This document shows, in pieces, positions 56,298 to 64,000 of a stretch of 64,000 bases of DNA. Under the pieces are notes generated by a model that did not search any database, was not told where the DNA came from, and was given only the letters and a program-made list of their open reading frames with translations. The stretch is from Beroe forskalii (lineage: Eukaryota; Ctenophora; Nuda; Beroida; Beroidae). The translations under genes and the position numbers were made by a program. The stretch spans positions 1,426,001-1,490,000 of the forward strand of contig WFMF01000005.1 in NCBI GenBank assembly GCA_011033025.1, in the 5' to 3' direction. How positions within the stretch are numbered: position 1 is the stretch's first letter; each line of letters begins with the position of its first letter.

Positions 56298-57713
56298 ATG
56301 GTTTTAGCTGAAGATAGTGATAATGACACAGATATCAGTCACAACTTCACTCCACATCATCACTTCACCCCGCCAGCAACCACTCCACTGTCATCAAAGC
56401 ATCCTAACTCTACAACTCCCAGGTCAAGGAAAAATGAAAATGACACATCTGGTGCTCCCCTTCATGGACTTATTGATGCCAACGGTATTTGTTTATCATG
56501 CAATGATCCCCATGCTATGGATATCTACCTTTCTTGTTTCTGGTGTGATCAAAAATTTCATGCCGTATGTAGAGATGCTGTTGATGATAAAATGATTGAC
56601 AAGAAAAGTGATGATATTGTTTGCACTAGGTCATTCTTCAACACCTTCAAATCTAACACAGATTCTCAGGTTTATCAGAAACGGCCTCACAGCTTTGTTT
56701 TTCTTTGTGATCCATGTAAAACAGGAATTGAGATTAAAAGGTGCACAACCCAGCAGGATAAAGTAGAACAGCTAGATTCTCGAGTTGAAACACTCACCTC
56801 AAATGTTGGGAATCTATCTACTGATGTTTCACAAATAAAAACTATGCTTCAACAGGTCATCTCTACAAAAACTGTTACTCCCAGTGCAGCTGATGATAGT
56901 CCACCTTCTGTGACTAAAAATGTTTGGAGTGATCCTGAGAAAGTGAAGAACATGATAACAAAAGCCAAAATGGTGATCGACAAGGCACCAAATGACTCTG
57001 CCAACAAGCTGAATCTGGAAAATATGATTACAGAAAATGGTATCCATGTTAACAAAATCTACCAAGACCGCTCAGGCAACACAGTTGTGGAACTTCCAAC
57101 CCAAAACCATAGGACTGCCTTGGCTGAGAAGCTTTCTCAGTCAAGAGTTAACTTCAAAAATCATGATGATCTTCTGCCAACAATCTCAATTGCTAACCTC
57201 CAGAATGAACTTAGTAAAGAAGACCTTGCAACCAAGATCATGAGAGCTCATCCTGAGATCAAATCACTTGTTGACAGTGGCGGTACTTTCAATGTTCTTC
57301 ACATCAGGAAACAAAACAAAAATGAAATGTTCCAGGCAAATGTCCGTGTTAGTAACACAGTCCGACAGTTCATTGACAACATTGGTAACAGGCTCTACAT
57401 TGGGCTTCAATCATGTAAGGTTCATGATCACTTTTATGTTAAACGCTGCAACCATTGTCAAAGATTTGGACACTTCGTCAGTGAATGTAAAGCTGATAAA
57501 CCGACTTGTGGTATTTGTGCTTCTGATAATCATCAAACCAAAGATTGCAATGCTGATCATAATAATCCCACCTGTTCAAATTGCAAAACATCTAAGAATC
57601 CTGAGATCAGTCAAAATCACCATCATAAAGCATCAGACCCAAGTTGTGCCAGTTACAAGCAAGCACAAGATAAATTGAAGAATTCCATCATGTACTATAA
57701 TTCAAAAAACTAG
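56298..57713 (+). CDS. LINE ORF1 protein (471 aa): PHD finger and zinc knuckles
   Basis: The ATG at 56298 has an ideal context (CCCACCATGG). Residues about 65-145 form a PHD-like finger: CLSC, CFWC, HAVC, and a final CDPC. A coiled coil follows (VEQLDSRVETLTSNVG). A middle segment then has the look of an RNA-binding fold. Near the C-terminus are two perfect CX2CX4HX4C knuckles, CNHCQRFGHFVSEC and CGICASDNHQTKDC, plus a third cysteine cluster. Such proteins bind element RNA in ribonucleoprotein particles. The frame is intact and ends TCA AAA AAC TAG. Confidence 0.88.
   Translation: MVLAEDSDNDTDISHNFTPHHHFTPPATTPLSSKHPNSTTPRSRKNENDTSGAPLHGLIDANGICLSCNDPHAMDIYLSCFWCDQKFHAVCRDAVDDKMIDKKSDDIVCTRSFFNTFKSNTDSQVYQKRPHSFVFLCDPCKTGIEIKRCTTQQDKVEQLDSRVETLTSNVGNLSTDVSQIKTMLQQVISTKTVTPSAADDSPPSVTKNVWSDPEKVKNMITKAKMVIDKAPNDSANKLNLENMITENGIHVNKIYQDRSGNTVVELPTQNHRTALAEKLSQSRVNFKNHDDLLPTISIANLQNELSKEDLATKIMRAHPEIKSLVDSGGTFNVLHIRKQNKNEMFQANVRVSNTVRQFIDNIGNRLYIGLQSCKVHDHFYVKRCNHCQRFGHFVSECKADKPTCGICASDNHQTKDCNADHNNPTCSNCKTSKNPEISQNHHHKASDPSCASYKQAQDKLKNSIMYYNSKN
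57704..57710 (+). promoter_or_regulatory. Slippery heptamer for -1 frameshifting (A AAA AAC)
   Basis: The heptamer is in the correct phase (TC-A AAA AAC-TAG), immediately before the ORF1 stop. ORF2 lies in the -1 frame and is open from 57701, continuous through the site. This is the X XXY YYZ signal known from retroviral and other -1 frameshift sites. Confidence 0.6.
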
Positions 57714-59989
57714 CTGTGAAAGATCTGGAAATCAGCTCATTTCAACCTCTTTGTATCTGCTGGAATACCAGATCACTCAACAACAAAGTTGATAAAATAA
57801 TGGAATTTGTAAGCAACAGAGGAATATCACTCTTCTTTGTAACTGAAACATGGCTGACTGATTTTGTTAACCACACAACTGCCACTGTCAAGTCTTATGG
57901 TTACAATATTCATCATTGTTACCGTGATTCTTCACGAGGAGGAGGGGTTGCAATCATTTACAAGCCAATATTGAAAGTTGTGAAAGTGTCCCTGGAGCAC
58001 AGCCCTTCCTTTGAGTCAGTCACAGCAAAGATCAAACTCAAAGACAACTCTCAAATCATGTGCTGCTGTATATATCGACCAGATGGACACATACCATCAT
58101 TTCTGTCAGACTTTGATAATTTCCTGGGTGATATTTTCATGAAATCAGAAAAGTTGTTGGTGTGTGGTGATCTTAATATCCACCTTAATATTGCATCTAA
58201 AGATACCTCTCAGTTCACAAACATTGTTGAATCATATGGCATGACTCAGTTTGTTCAACAACCAACACACAAATCTGGCCACATACTGGACGTTGTAATA
58301 GCATCACATGGAATTGTTAAAGACGAATCAACAGAAGTCCTAAGCAACTACAGTGCTGAATTTCCAACTTGTGACCATTATGGCATCCTATTCTCATTTA
58401 ACTGCAATGTTGAACTGAGTAGTAATAAGAAAACAATCACTTTTCGCAACTACAAAAATATTGAACAGGAGCAATTCAAATCTGATTTATCATCCAGTCT
58501 AGCCAACATTGATCCCACGAAAGGATTTGAGCACCTAGTATCATCATTTAACAATGCATGTACTGCAACATTGGACACTCATGCCCCATTGCTCACAAAA
58601 ACTATTCGTGACCTAAAAACATCTCAGTGGTTTGACTCCAATTATAGAGCTGCAAGGGCTCGGCGAAGGAAAGCTGAAAAAGATTGGAAGAAGTCTGGCA
58701 AGGACTCTGATTATGTAATGTTCTGTCTCCTGAGGAAAAAATGTAATGAGATAGCTGACAAGAAGAAAGAACTGTTCTACAAATCGAAATTGTCAAGCTA
58801 TGATAATTCTCAGAAAAGTCTCTACAACTTTGTAAACACATTTCTAGATCAAACTCCTAGCATAACTCTTCCTGATAAAGACTCCCTTCAAACGGTTGTG
58901 AATGACTTTAACACTTTCTTCAGTGAAAAAATTGATAAAATACACCTCAATTTCCCCAAATTGAGCGACGAAAATAGTCCATCAACAAGTGATTTTCTTC
59001 CAGGAACAGTACTCAGTGACTTTGAACCTACTACTGTTGATGAAATTCTTGAAATCATTGAGGAAACTAAGATCAAGACATCAACAAATGACCCATTACC
59101 TGCATTTATCATTGAAGACAATCTGCATGATCTACTTCCAGTGATATGTAACATTGTTAATAGCTCCTTATCATGTGGCAGCATTGATGGTGAGAAAACA
59201 GCGCACCTGACACCACTAATCAAACATCCATCCCTGGATAGTTCATGCCCAAAGAACTATAGACCAATATCTAATCTATCTTTCATTTCGAAACTCATTG
59301 AAAGGATTGTTCTCAGGAGATTAAACAAGCACTTGACAGCAAATAATCTTCATGAACCTCTTCAATCTGCTTACAAAAAGTTCCACAGCTGTGAAACTCT
59401 TTTGATTAGAATTGTCAATGATATCTTAATTGCCAGCGATGAGAATAAAGGCACCATTGTTATGTTATTGGATCTCAGTGCAGCTTTTGATACTGTGTAC
59501 CATCCCAAATTGATAAAAGTACTGAAAGAAGAAATTGGAATAGATGGTACAGCTTTAAAATGGTTCAAGAGCTTTATCTGTGGTCGCTGTCAAAAGGTTA
59601 AAGTAGATGGTTATGAATCTGAAGAGATCATTATAAAGTTTGGAGTGCCTCAGGGTTCAGTGTTAGGCCCAGTTCTCTTCAACATCTATATAAGGTCTAT
59701 ATATCAAACTATCAAAGATGTATCGTTTTTGGTTCATGGGTTTGCTGACGACCACCAAGTATATAAGTCATTCTTGAGAGAGCAAGAACACAAAATCCTT
59801 GTGAAAGAACTGCCATTATGTTTCACTGCCATTGACAAATGGATGGCAAGCCACTATCTTCAGCTTAATCCTGGAAAGACTGAGATAATTGTCTTTGGCA
59901 AGCCCAAACTTCTATCTGAACTGAAAATTCATGGGACATTCCTAACTCCTTCAACTTGTATTAGATTTGTTTCAACTGCAAAAGTTTAG
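57710..59989 (+). pseudogene. LINE ORF2: endonuclease and reverse transcriptase, frameshifted
   Basis: The frame opens without an ATG; the first in-frame Met is about 30 codons in, after the endonuclease has begun (CICWNTRSLNNK, then LFFVTETWL). The N-terminal third is an apurinic-type endonuclease (GGGVAIIYK, CGDLNIHLN, and a catalytic CDHYGILFSF). RT motifs follow: NYRPISNLSFISKLIER, MLLDLSAAFDTVYH, FGVPQGSVLGPVLFNIYI and HGFADDHQVYKSF (the DD box). The frame ends at 59987-59989 because of a single-base deletion. The rest of the protein continues in another frame from 59989. Confidence 0.85.
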
Positions 59990-60588
59990 GATTTACTCTG
60001 GACTCTAAACTGAGTATGACTTCTCAGATAATGAAATTGAAGAAAAATTGTTTCAGAATGATGAGAAAAATTGCAGCAATGAAACGGTTCCTCACGAAGA
60101 ATCAGTGTGAAACTCTTATTCATGCACTTGTTTTCTCCAGTCTTGATTACTGCAATTCTTTGTATTATGGGATCAGTTCAAGTAACATGAAGCAACTACA
60201 GATGATACAAAATCGTGCTTGTAGGATCCTCCTTGGACTCAAGAAAACTGAATCTGTCAATGACCATCTTCAAGAGTTGCATTGGCTAAGAGTTCAGGAG
60301 AGAATCGAATTCAAGGTTATTTTGTTAACATTCAAATGCTTGAATAGTCTTGCTCCATCCTATCTGTCTGATACATTGCAATACAACAACATCAGTGGAA
60401 GTCGCACTCCAACACTTAAACAGACTTCATTTAAATCAGCCGCTGGTAGTCAATCTTTCACTTCTAGTGCGCCTACTCTTTGGAACAAACTCCCATCTGA
60501 ACTTAAAGAATGTACTGATATTGGGATTTTTAAGAACAAACTTAAGACCTTTTTATTCAAGAAAAGTTTTAATATCACAACCAATTGA
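59989..60588 (+). pseudogene. C-terminal part of the same LINE ORF2, shifted frame
   Basis: GFTLDSKLSM runs on directly from the end of the previous frame. It is followed by ALVFSSLDYCNSLYYG, QLQMIQNRACRILLGL and LWNKLPSELKE, the post-RT region typical of this LINE group. Together with the preceding frame it makes one ORF2 broken by one lost base. Confidence 0.85.
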
Positions 60589-61030
60589 AAATTAATTAAA
60601 TATACATTGGAGAACATTTTGATTATGATGCTTTGAATCAACATGCCTTATGCATGTTTTTTGAAATTTTGATTTAAATGTTTCTTTCCAGCTCTAATAG
60701 ACAGCTGTGCATAAAGGGTTAGTTTTAACTTCTTTCGTTGCTGTCTTTAAGCCACCATAGTTTATTATTATTATTATTATTATTTCAGTTAATGAAAAAT
60801 GTATCATTTTACATGCAATACAATAATGAAAAAAAAGCCAAATCCTGCAAAAACTAGCTGAGTAGTGAGTCACTACCTAGTCACTACCAGGGTGGTAGTC
60901 TGAGGTCAATTTTTGGTTTCTTGTTGTTTCTGATGAGTTTTTCAAATTGCCTGTAATTACCATGTGCATGCAAACTTTCAACATGATTTGCTCTTCCACA
61001 CCCTTAAGCCCCTAACATAGAGCCCAATCT

Positions 61031-61700
61031 GCCTTAAGGACTCCTCAGACTTCTGATCCAGATTCCTAGCATCCCTCAACCCTTCCTACTCCTACCACTC
61101 CTCCCTCGATGTCCAATCCCTCTACACCTCCAGTGACATACATGTGCCTCGCGATGGAGTCTGCCATCTCATCCTTTGACACCGACCCCTCCCTACTCCC
61201 TTCCAACCTCTCCTCCTCCACCATCTGCTCCCTCATCACCTTCTGCCTTGACAACTCCTACCTCGAGTTCAGCGGCTCCTTCTACTCTCAGACTGTTTGG
61301 CATCATGGGTTCCCTCCTCAGTGCAGCTAGCAGAAATCTGGGTAGCAGGAGTTGAAGACTCCTGCTAAGATTCCTGCATCCTACATCCTCCAAGGACAGT
61401 GTCATCAGATCCCTGATGAGACGTGCCTACAAACTCTACTCTCTCCAACACCTGGATGCAGAACTCCAGACAGTACGACACATCCTCCTCCAGAACCGAT
61501 TCCCTCCTTCCCCCATCACCTCCATCATGACAGAAGTTCATCAACCCCCAACCCACCAATCCCTTGCCTCCTTCAACTGACAGATCAGACCCCAACCCTC
61601 CCTAAAGGCCTTCCTACCCTTCCATCCCTCCCTCTCCAAACCCATAAAGAAGTTCCTCACCGACCACAACATTGACGTCACCTTCTCATCCAACACCTCC
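61031..61700 (+). pseudogene. Penelope-like element, decayed RT region
   Basis: Readable in shifting frames: LDVQSLYTSSDIHVPRD, then LITFCLDNSYLEFSGSFYSQ, as in Penelope RT (LDV.SLYTNIP, L.f.L..N.F.FNG..Y.Q). After an internal loss that removes the catalytic DD region comes SKDSVIRSLMRRAY, LLQNRFPPSPI and KPIKKFLTDHNIDVTF, the post-RT linker. There are several stops and frameshifts. The GIY-YIG end resumes at 63292. Confidence 0.7.
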
Positions 61701-63291
61701 CTGACGACACTAAAATATGGAGGGAAATCATCACATCGGATGATCATTTTGCTCTCCAGACTGATATAGATAACCTCCAGGCTTGGGCCACCAAAAACAA
61801 GATGAAATTCCACCCTTCAAAATGTAAAGCCCTATCAGTCACAAACAAAATCAATATCCTACATAACCTCCCATGTACAGTATTTAATTATAAACTCGGT
61901 CGTGTTTTTATTGATTATGTCGACTCTCAGAAGGATCTGGGAGTATATGTTAATGGGAAACTCTCATGGAAGGATCACTGTGATAAGCTTGTTGCTAACG
62001 CCCGGTCTCGACTAGGGTTGTTAATGCGTACATGCCATTTTACATTGGATAGAAAACAAAAGAGAGTATTTTACCTAAGTATTGTTTGTTCAATTTTTTA
62101 ACATTGCTCCATTCTATGGCGTCCTTTAAGTAACAATCAAATAGCACCTTTTGATGGCATTCAAAAACAGGCTATAAAATGGATTCTTGGTGAGAGGTTT
62201 AATAATTATACTGATATTGAGTATTTTGAAAAACAGAGAACTGTCTATATTACCTATTAAGATGAAATTCTATCTTAATGATCTCTGCCTATTTTATAAA
62301 ATTATCGATAATCTTGTCATCATTAACCTCCCAGCTGAATTTGAACTCCTAAACCCTGATGAGCTACGGTATACACGGAAAAATTCTGCTGTTATTAATA
62401 AGGATGATAAAACCAGGATTAAGTGTACTATTAAAAAAGTGTTGGAGGGTTTTAAAAAATCATTCTTCTGGAGAACAATGGAAATATGGAACAAGATTCC
62501 GTATACCATTATATGCAAGTTCCTGCCATCTCGACATTCAAGGGACAGATTACCAAATTCCTGTGGGAAGCCCAAAATGGCTGGCTGGATTGAACATTAA
62601 TTTTACTGTGTCATATAGAGCATTATGCTATGAGATAATTCGATAGGTCAGGAATGACAGCTCCCGCGACGTAAGTGATACAGAATTTTAACTTTGAAGG
62701 GTCCAAGGTGATAAGGTAAGAACTTCTTAGGTTTTCTAGTTCGAGTCCAAAAAAATGCTGCTGCTTTAAGGTAACTGATTGATCATTTGTCGACTGACCT
62801 GTGACACCACATTTCTCATTACCTTTTTATTCATAGTAGCCTAATAGGACCTATTTATTTTTTATCATTTCAGAAGACATGACCTAGGGCTGTATTCTGC
62901 CTCAATATTTAGATAGATATATTTTAAATTCTTTTTTAGTTAGATAGATCTTTGAATTTTTAACCAATTTTCGACCAAACTTTTAACCGAATTTTAACCG
63001 AATCCTGACTCAGGGTTTACTTCATTTGTTATTTAATAATTGAGTTTTAGTATTTGTTTACTTATAGCTTTTTATGGGCACCTAAATATCTATTTATTTA
63101 TCTTGCGGCTCTTATATTTATCTATACAAATATAAGTTGATTGTTTTTATTTGAGGGGAACACTGTTATTATGGCTCGGCTGTGTTGTGTTCCCCAAGTT
63201 ATATGTTGCTTTAATAAGTAGGAAATTTAAAAAAGTGAGATTGTATACATATTACTGCAATATGATTTGAACCTTTCAAATAAAAAAAAAA
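61700..63291 (+). mobile_element. 5'-truncated LINE inserted in the Penelope-like element
   Basis: It starts within the RT catalytic box (DDTKIWREI, then LQAWATKNKMKFHPSKC and DSQKDLGVYVNGKLSWKDHC). Frames break at 62101 and again before 62187, continuing with MKFYLNDLCLFYKI and FWRTMEIWNKIPY. A long AT-rich 3' UTR ends in AAATAAAAAAAAAA, a poly(A)-type tail unlike the (TTA)n tails of the other two LINEs. The 5' boundary is approximate. Confidence 0.72.
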
Positions 63292-63735
63292 GAACTTCCT
63301 CACCAAGACGAAGACTACTCCTCCCTCCTCCCAGATCCCCAACACCATCTACGAGATCAGCTGCCTCGACTGCCCTGCCAAGTACAACGGACAGACCAGA
63401 CCTACTGCCCTCTCCTCGACAGAATGAAGGAACATGAGAGATGCTACAAAGTTAACAAGGCAGTTGACAACACTACAGACTGGGTGAAGTCTGCCCCCAC
63501 TCTTCACTCCATCAGACATAACATCGCCTGGAATGACATCCACATCCTCAAAGCCTTTACCTCCAGCTCCCACCTAGACTGCACTGAACAGGCCGCCATC
63601 TCAACAAGGAAACCTACACTTAACAGGACAGACAGTGCCCCCAAATGCAGTCCCCTCTGGAATCCTATTTTCTCTAGGATCTCCACAAAATTCAAACCCA
63701 ACAACTCAGGAATCCACTTCTCCAACTACTGACAC
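63292..63735 (+). pseudogene. Penelope-like element, GIY-YIG endonuclease region
   Basis: IPNTIYEISCLDCPAKYNGQT matches the (G)IY..C..C...YIGQT signature of Penelope GIY-YIG nucleases. After a frameshift, DRMKEHERCYKVNKAVDN, HNIAWNDIHILKAF, ISTRKPTLNR and CSPLWNPIF follow the family's order. The core Tyr/Gly positions are degenerate. It lies directly after the inserted LINE's poly(A) tail, so it is the 3' continuation of the RT part at 61.0-61.7 kb. Confidence 0.72.
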
Positions 63736-64000
63736 CACTCCATCATGTCTTGTTATAATTTTTGTATTGTTATATTTAGATTTTCTCGTCACAGCTGCCA
63801 CCCATCTGCCACCCTTCACCTGCACCCTCCCTTGACACCACTCAATCACTCATATTTAAACACCACTCCACCCTTCACTCTCTTCAGACAAGTTGACAAC
63901 GACAATCACATGATTCTCGAAAGCTTCTGACTACAATTCCCTTGCATCAGTTATCTCGTTCAAACTTAAATCCCTTGAGGAAAATAGAATGAAATCAATG
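63736..64000. other. Probable Penelope-like 3' flank
   Basis: No gene. Contains TCACATGATTCTCGAAAGCTTC, similar to sequence near 10755. Confidence 0.3.

Larger units (their letters stand above)
56100..60785 (+). mobile_element. Near full-length two-ORF CR1/L2-type LINE
   Basis: Order: short 5' leader, ORF1 (PHD finger, coiled coil, CCHC knuckles), ORF2 (endonuclease plus RT), 3' UTR of about 175 bp, then a (TTA)n tail (about 60763-60784). A PHD-type finger in ORF1, and an apurinic-type endonuclease in ORF2, are known from CR1-group elements. A one-base deletion near 59986 splits ORF2, so this copy is not autonomous. Otherwise it is nearly intact and young. Confidence 0.87.

Noticed and set aside
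61405-61430. CTGATGAG as a hammerhead ribozyme core, as found in Penelope-like terminal repeats
   Set aside because: It is in coding sequence, and the required GAAA box and stems are absent. Other CTGATGA words in the window also lack them.
62725-62765. AGTTCGAGTCC as a tRNA B box
   Set aside because: No cloverleaf or A box upstream.

Overview
This is a 64 kb window of an AT-rich, intron-containing animal genome, most likely from an invertebrate. It carries GT-AG introns, polyadenylation signals and metazoan gene families: a CDC25 phosphatase, two GKAP/DLGAP-domain genes, an SRCR+LDLa seven-transmembrane receptor and a 2OG-Fe(II) oxygenase. It also has CR1/jockey-like LINEs and a GIY-YIG Penelope-like element. 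The species cannot be named from the sequence alone. No rRNA, tRNA or CRISPR array was recognised.

Layout. 1-19.5 kb is gene-poor: RT fragments (3.1-3.6 and 5.2-5.5 kb), foldback elements (5.7, 8.2, 8.8, 9.6 and 19.0 kb), an old satellite (7.6-9.5 kb), GC-rich hairpin modules (6.6 and 16.7 kb) and one possible small three-exon gene (12.2-14.2 kb). 19.9-22.1 kb (minus) holds DLGAP-like gene A (5 exons, 262 aa). 22.4-24.5 kb is a LINE with an open RT frame. 25.6-29.1 kb (plus) is a single-exon receptor of 1160 aa. It sits between two pieces (24.66 and 31.36 kb, minus) of a broken third DLGAP-like copy, C. 32.9-36.6 kb (minus) is a 1212-aa single-exon oxygenase. 37.3-40.8 kb (minus) is DLGAP-like gene B (5 exons, 186 aa). 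41.8-43.8 kb is a 2 kb inverted-repeat element. 44.2-50.7 kb (minus) is a nine-exon CDC25 gene (388 aa). Its large intron holds a TATA-led tandem-repeat locus. 51.9-53.5 kb (plus) is a two-exon gene for an unrecognised coiled-coil, acidic-tailed protein (460 aa), divergent from CDC25. 56.3-60.8 kb is a nearly full-length two-ORF LINE. 61.0-63.7 kb is a decayed Penelope-like element interrupted by another LINE.

The DLGAP-like genes and CDC25 all lie on the minus strand and belong to families with known roles in cell division (DLGAP5/HURP, CDC25). Joint function is only an inference.

Most notable observations: (1) a ~27-copy, 31-bp minisatellite in gene B whose unit is exactly the last 20 nt of exon 3 plus the first 11 nt of intron 3, so the intron opens with a row of duplicated 5' splice sites; (2) a second minisatellite abutting the 3' splice site of gene A exon 2; (3) an A AAA AAC slippery heptamer directly before the ORF1 stop of the two-ORF LINE, whose ORF2 lies in the -1 frame and has no early ATG; (4) a promoter-like module (CRE-like repeats plus TATA box) leading into a 44-bp array that ends in an inverted repeat, inside a CDC25 intron; (5) many foldback elements whose arms are built from short, self-complementary motifs.
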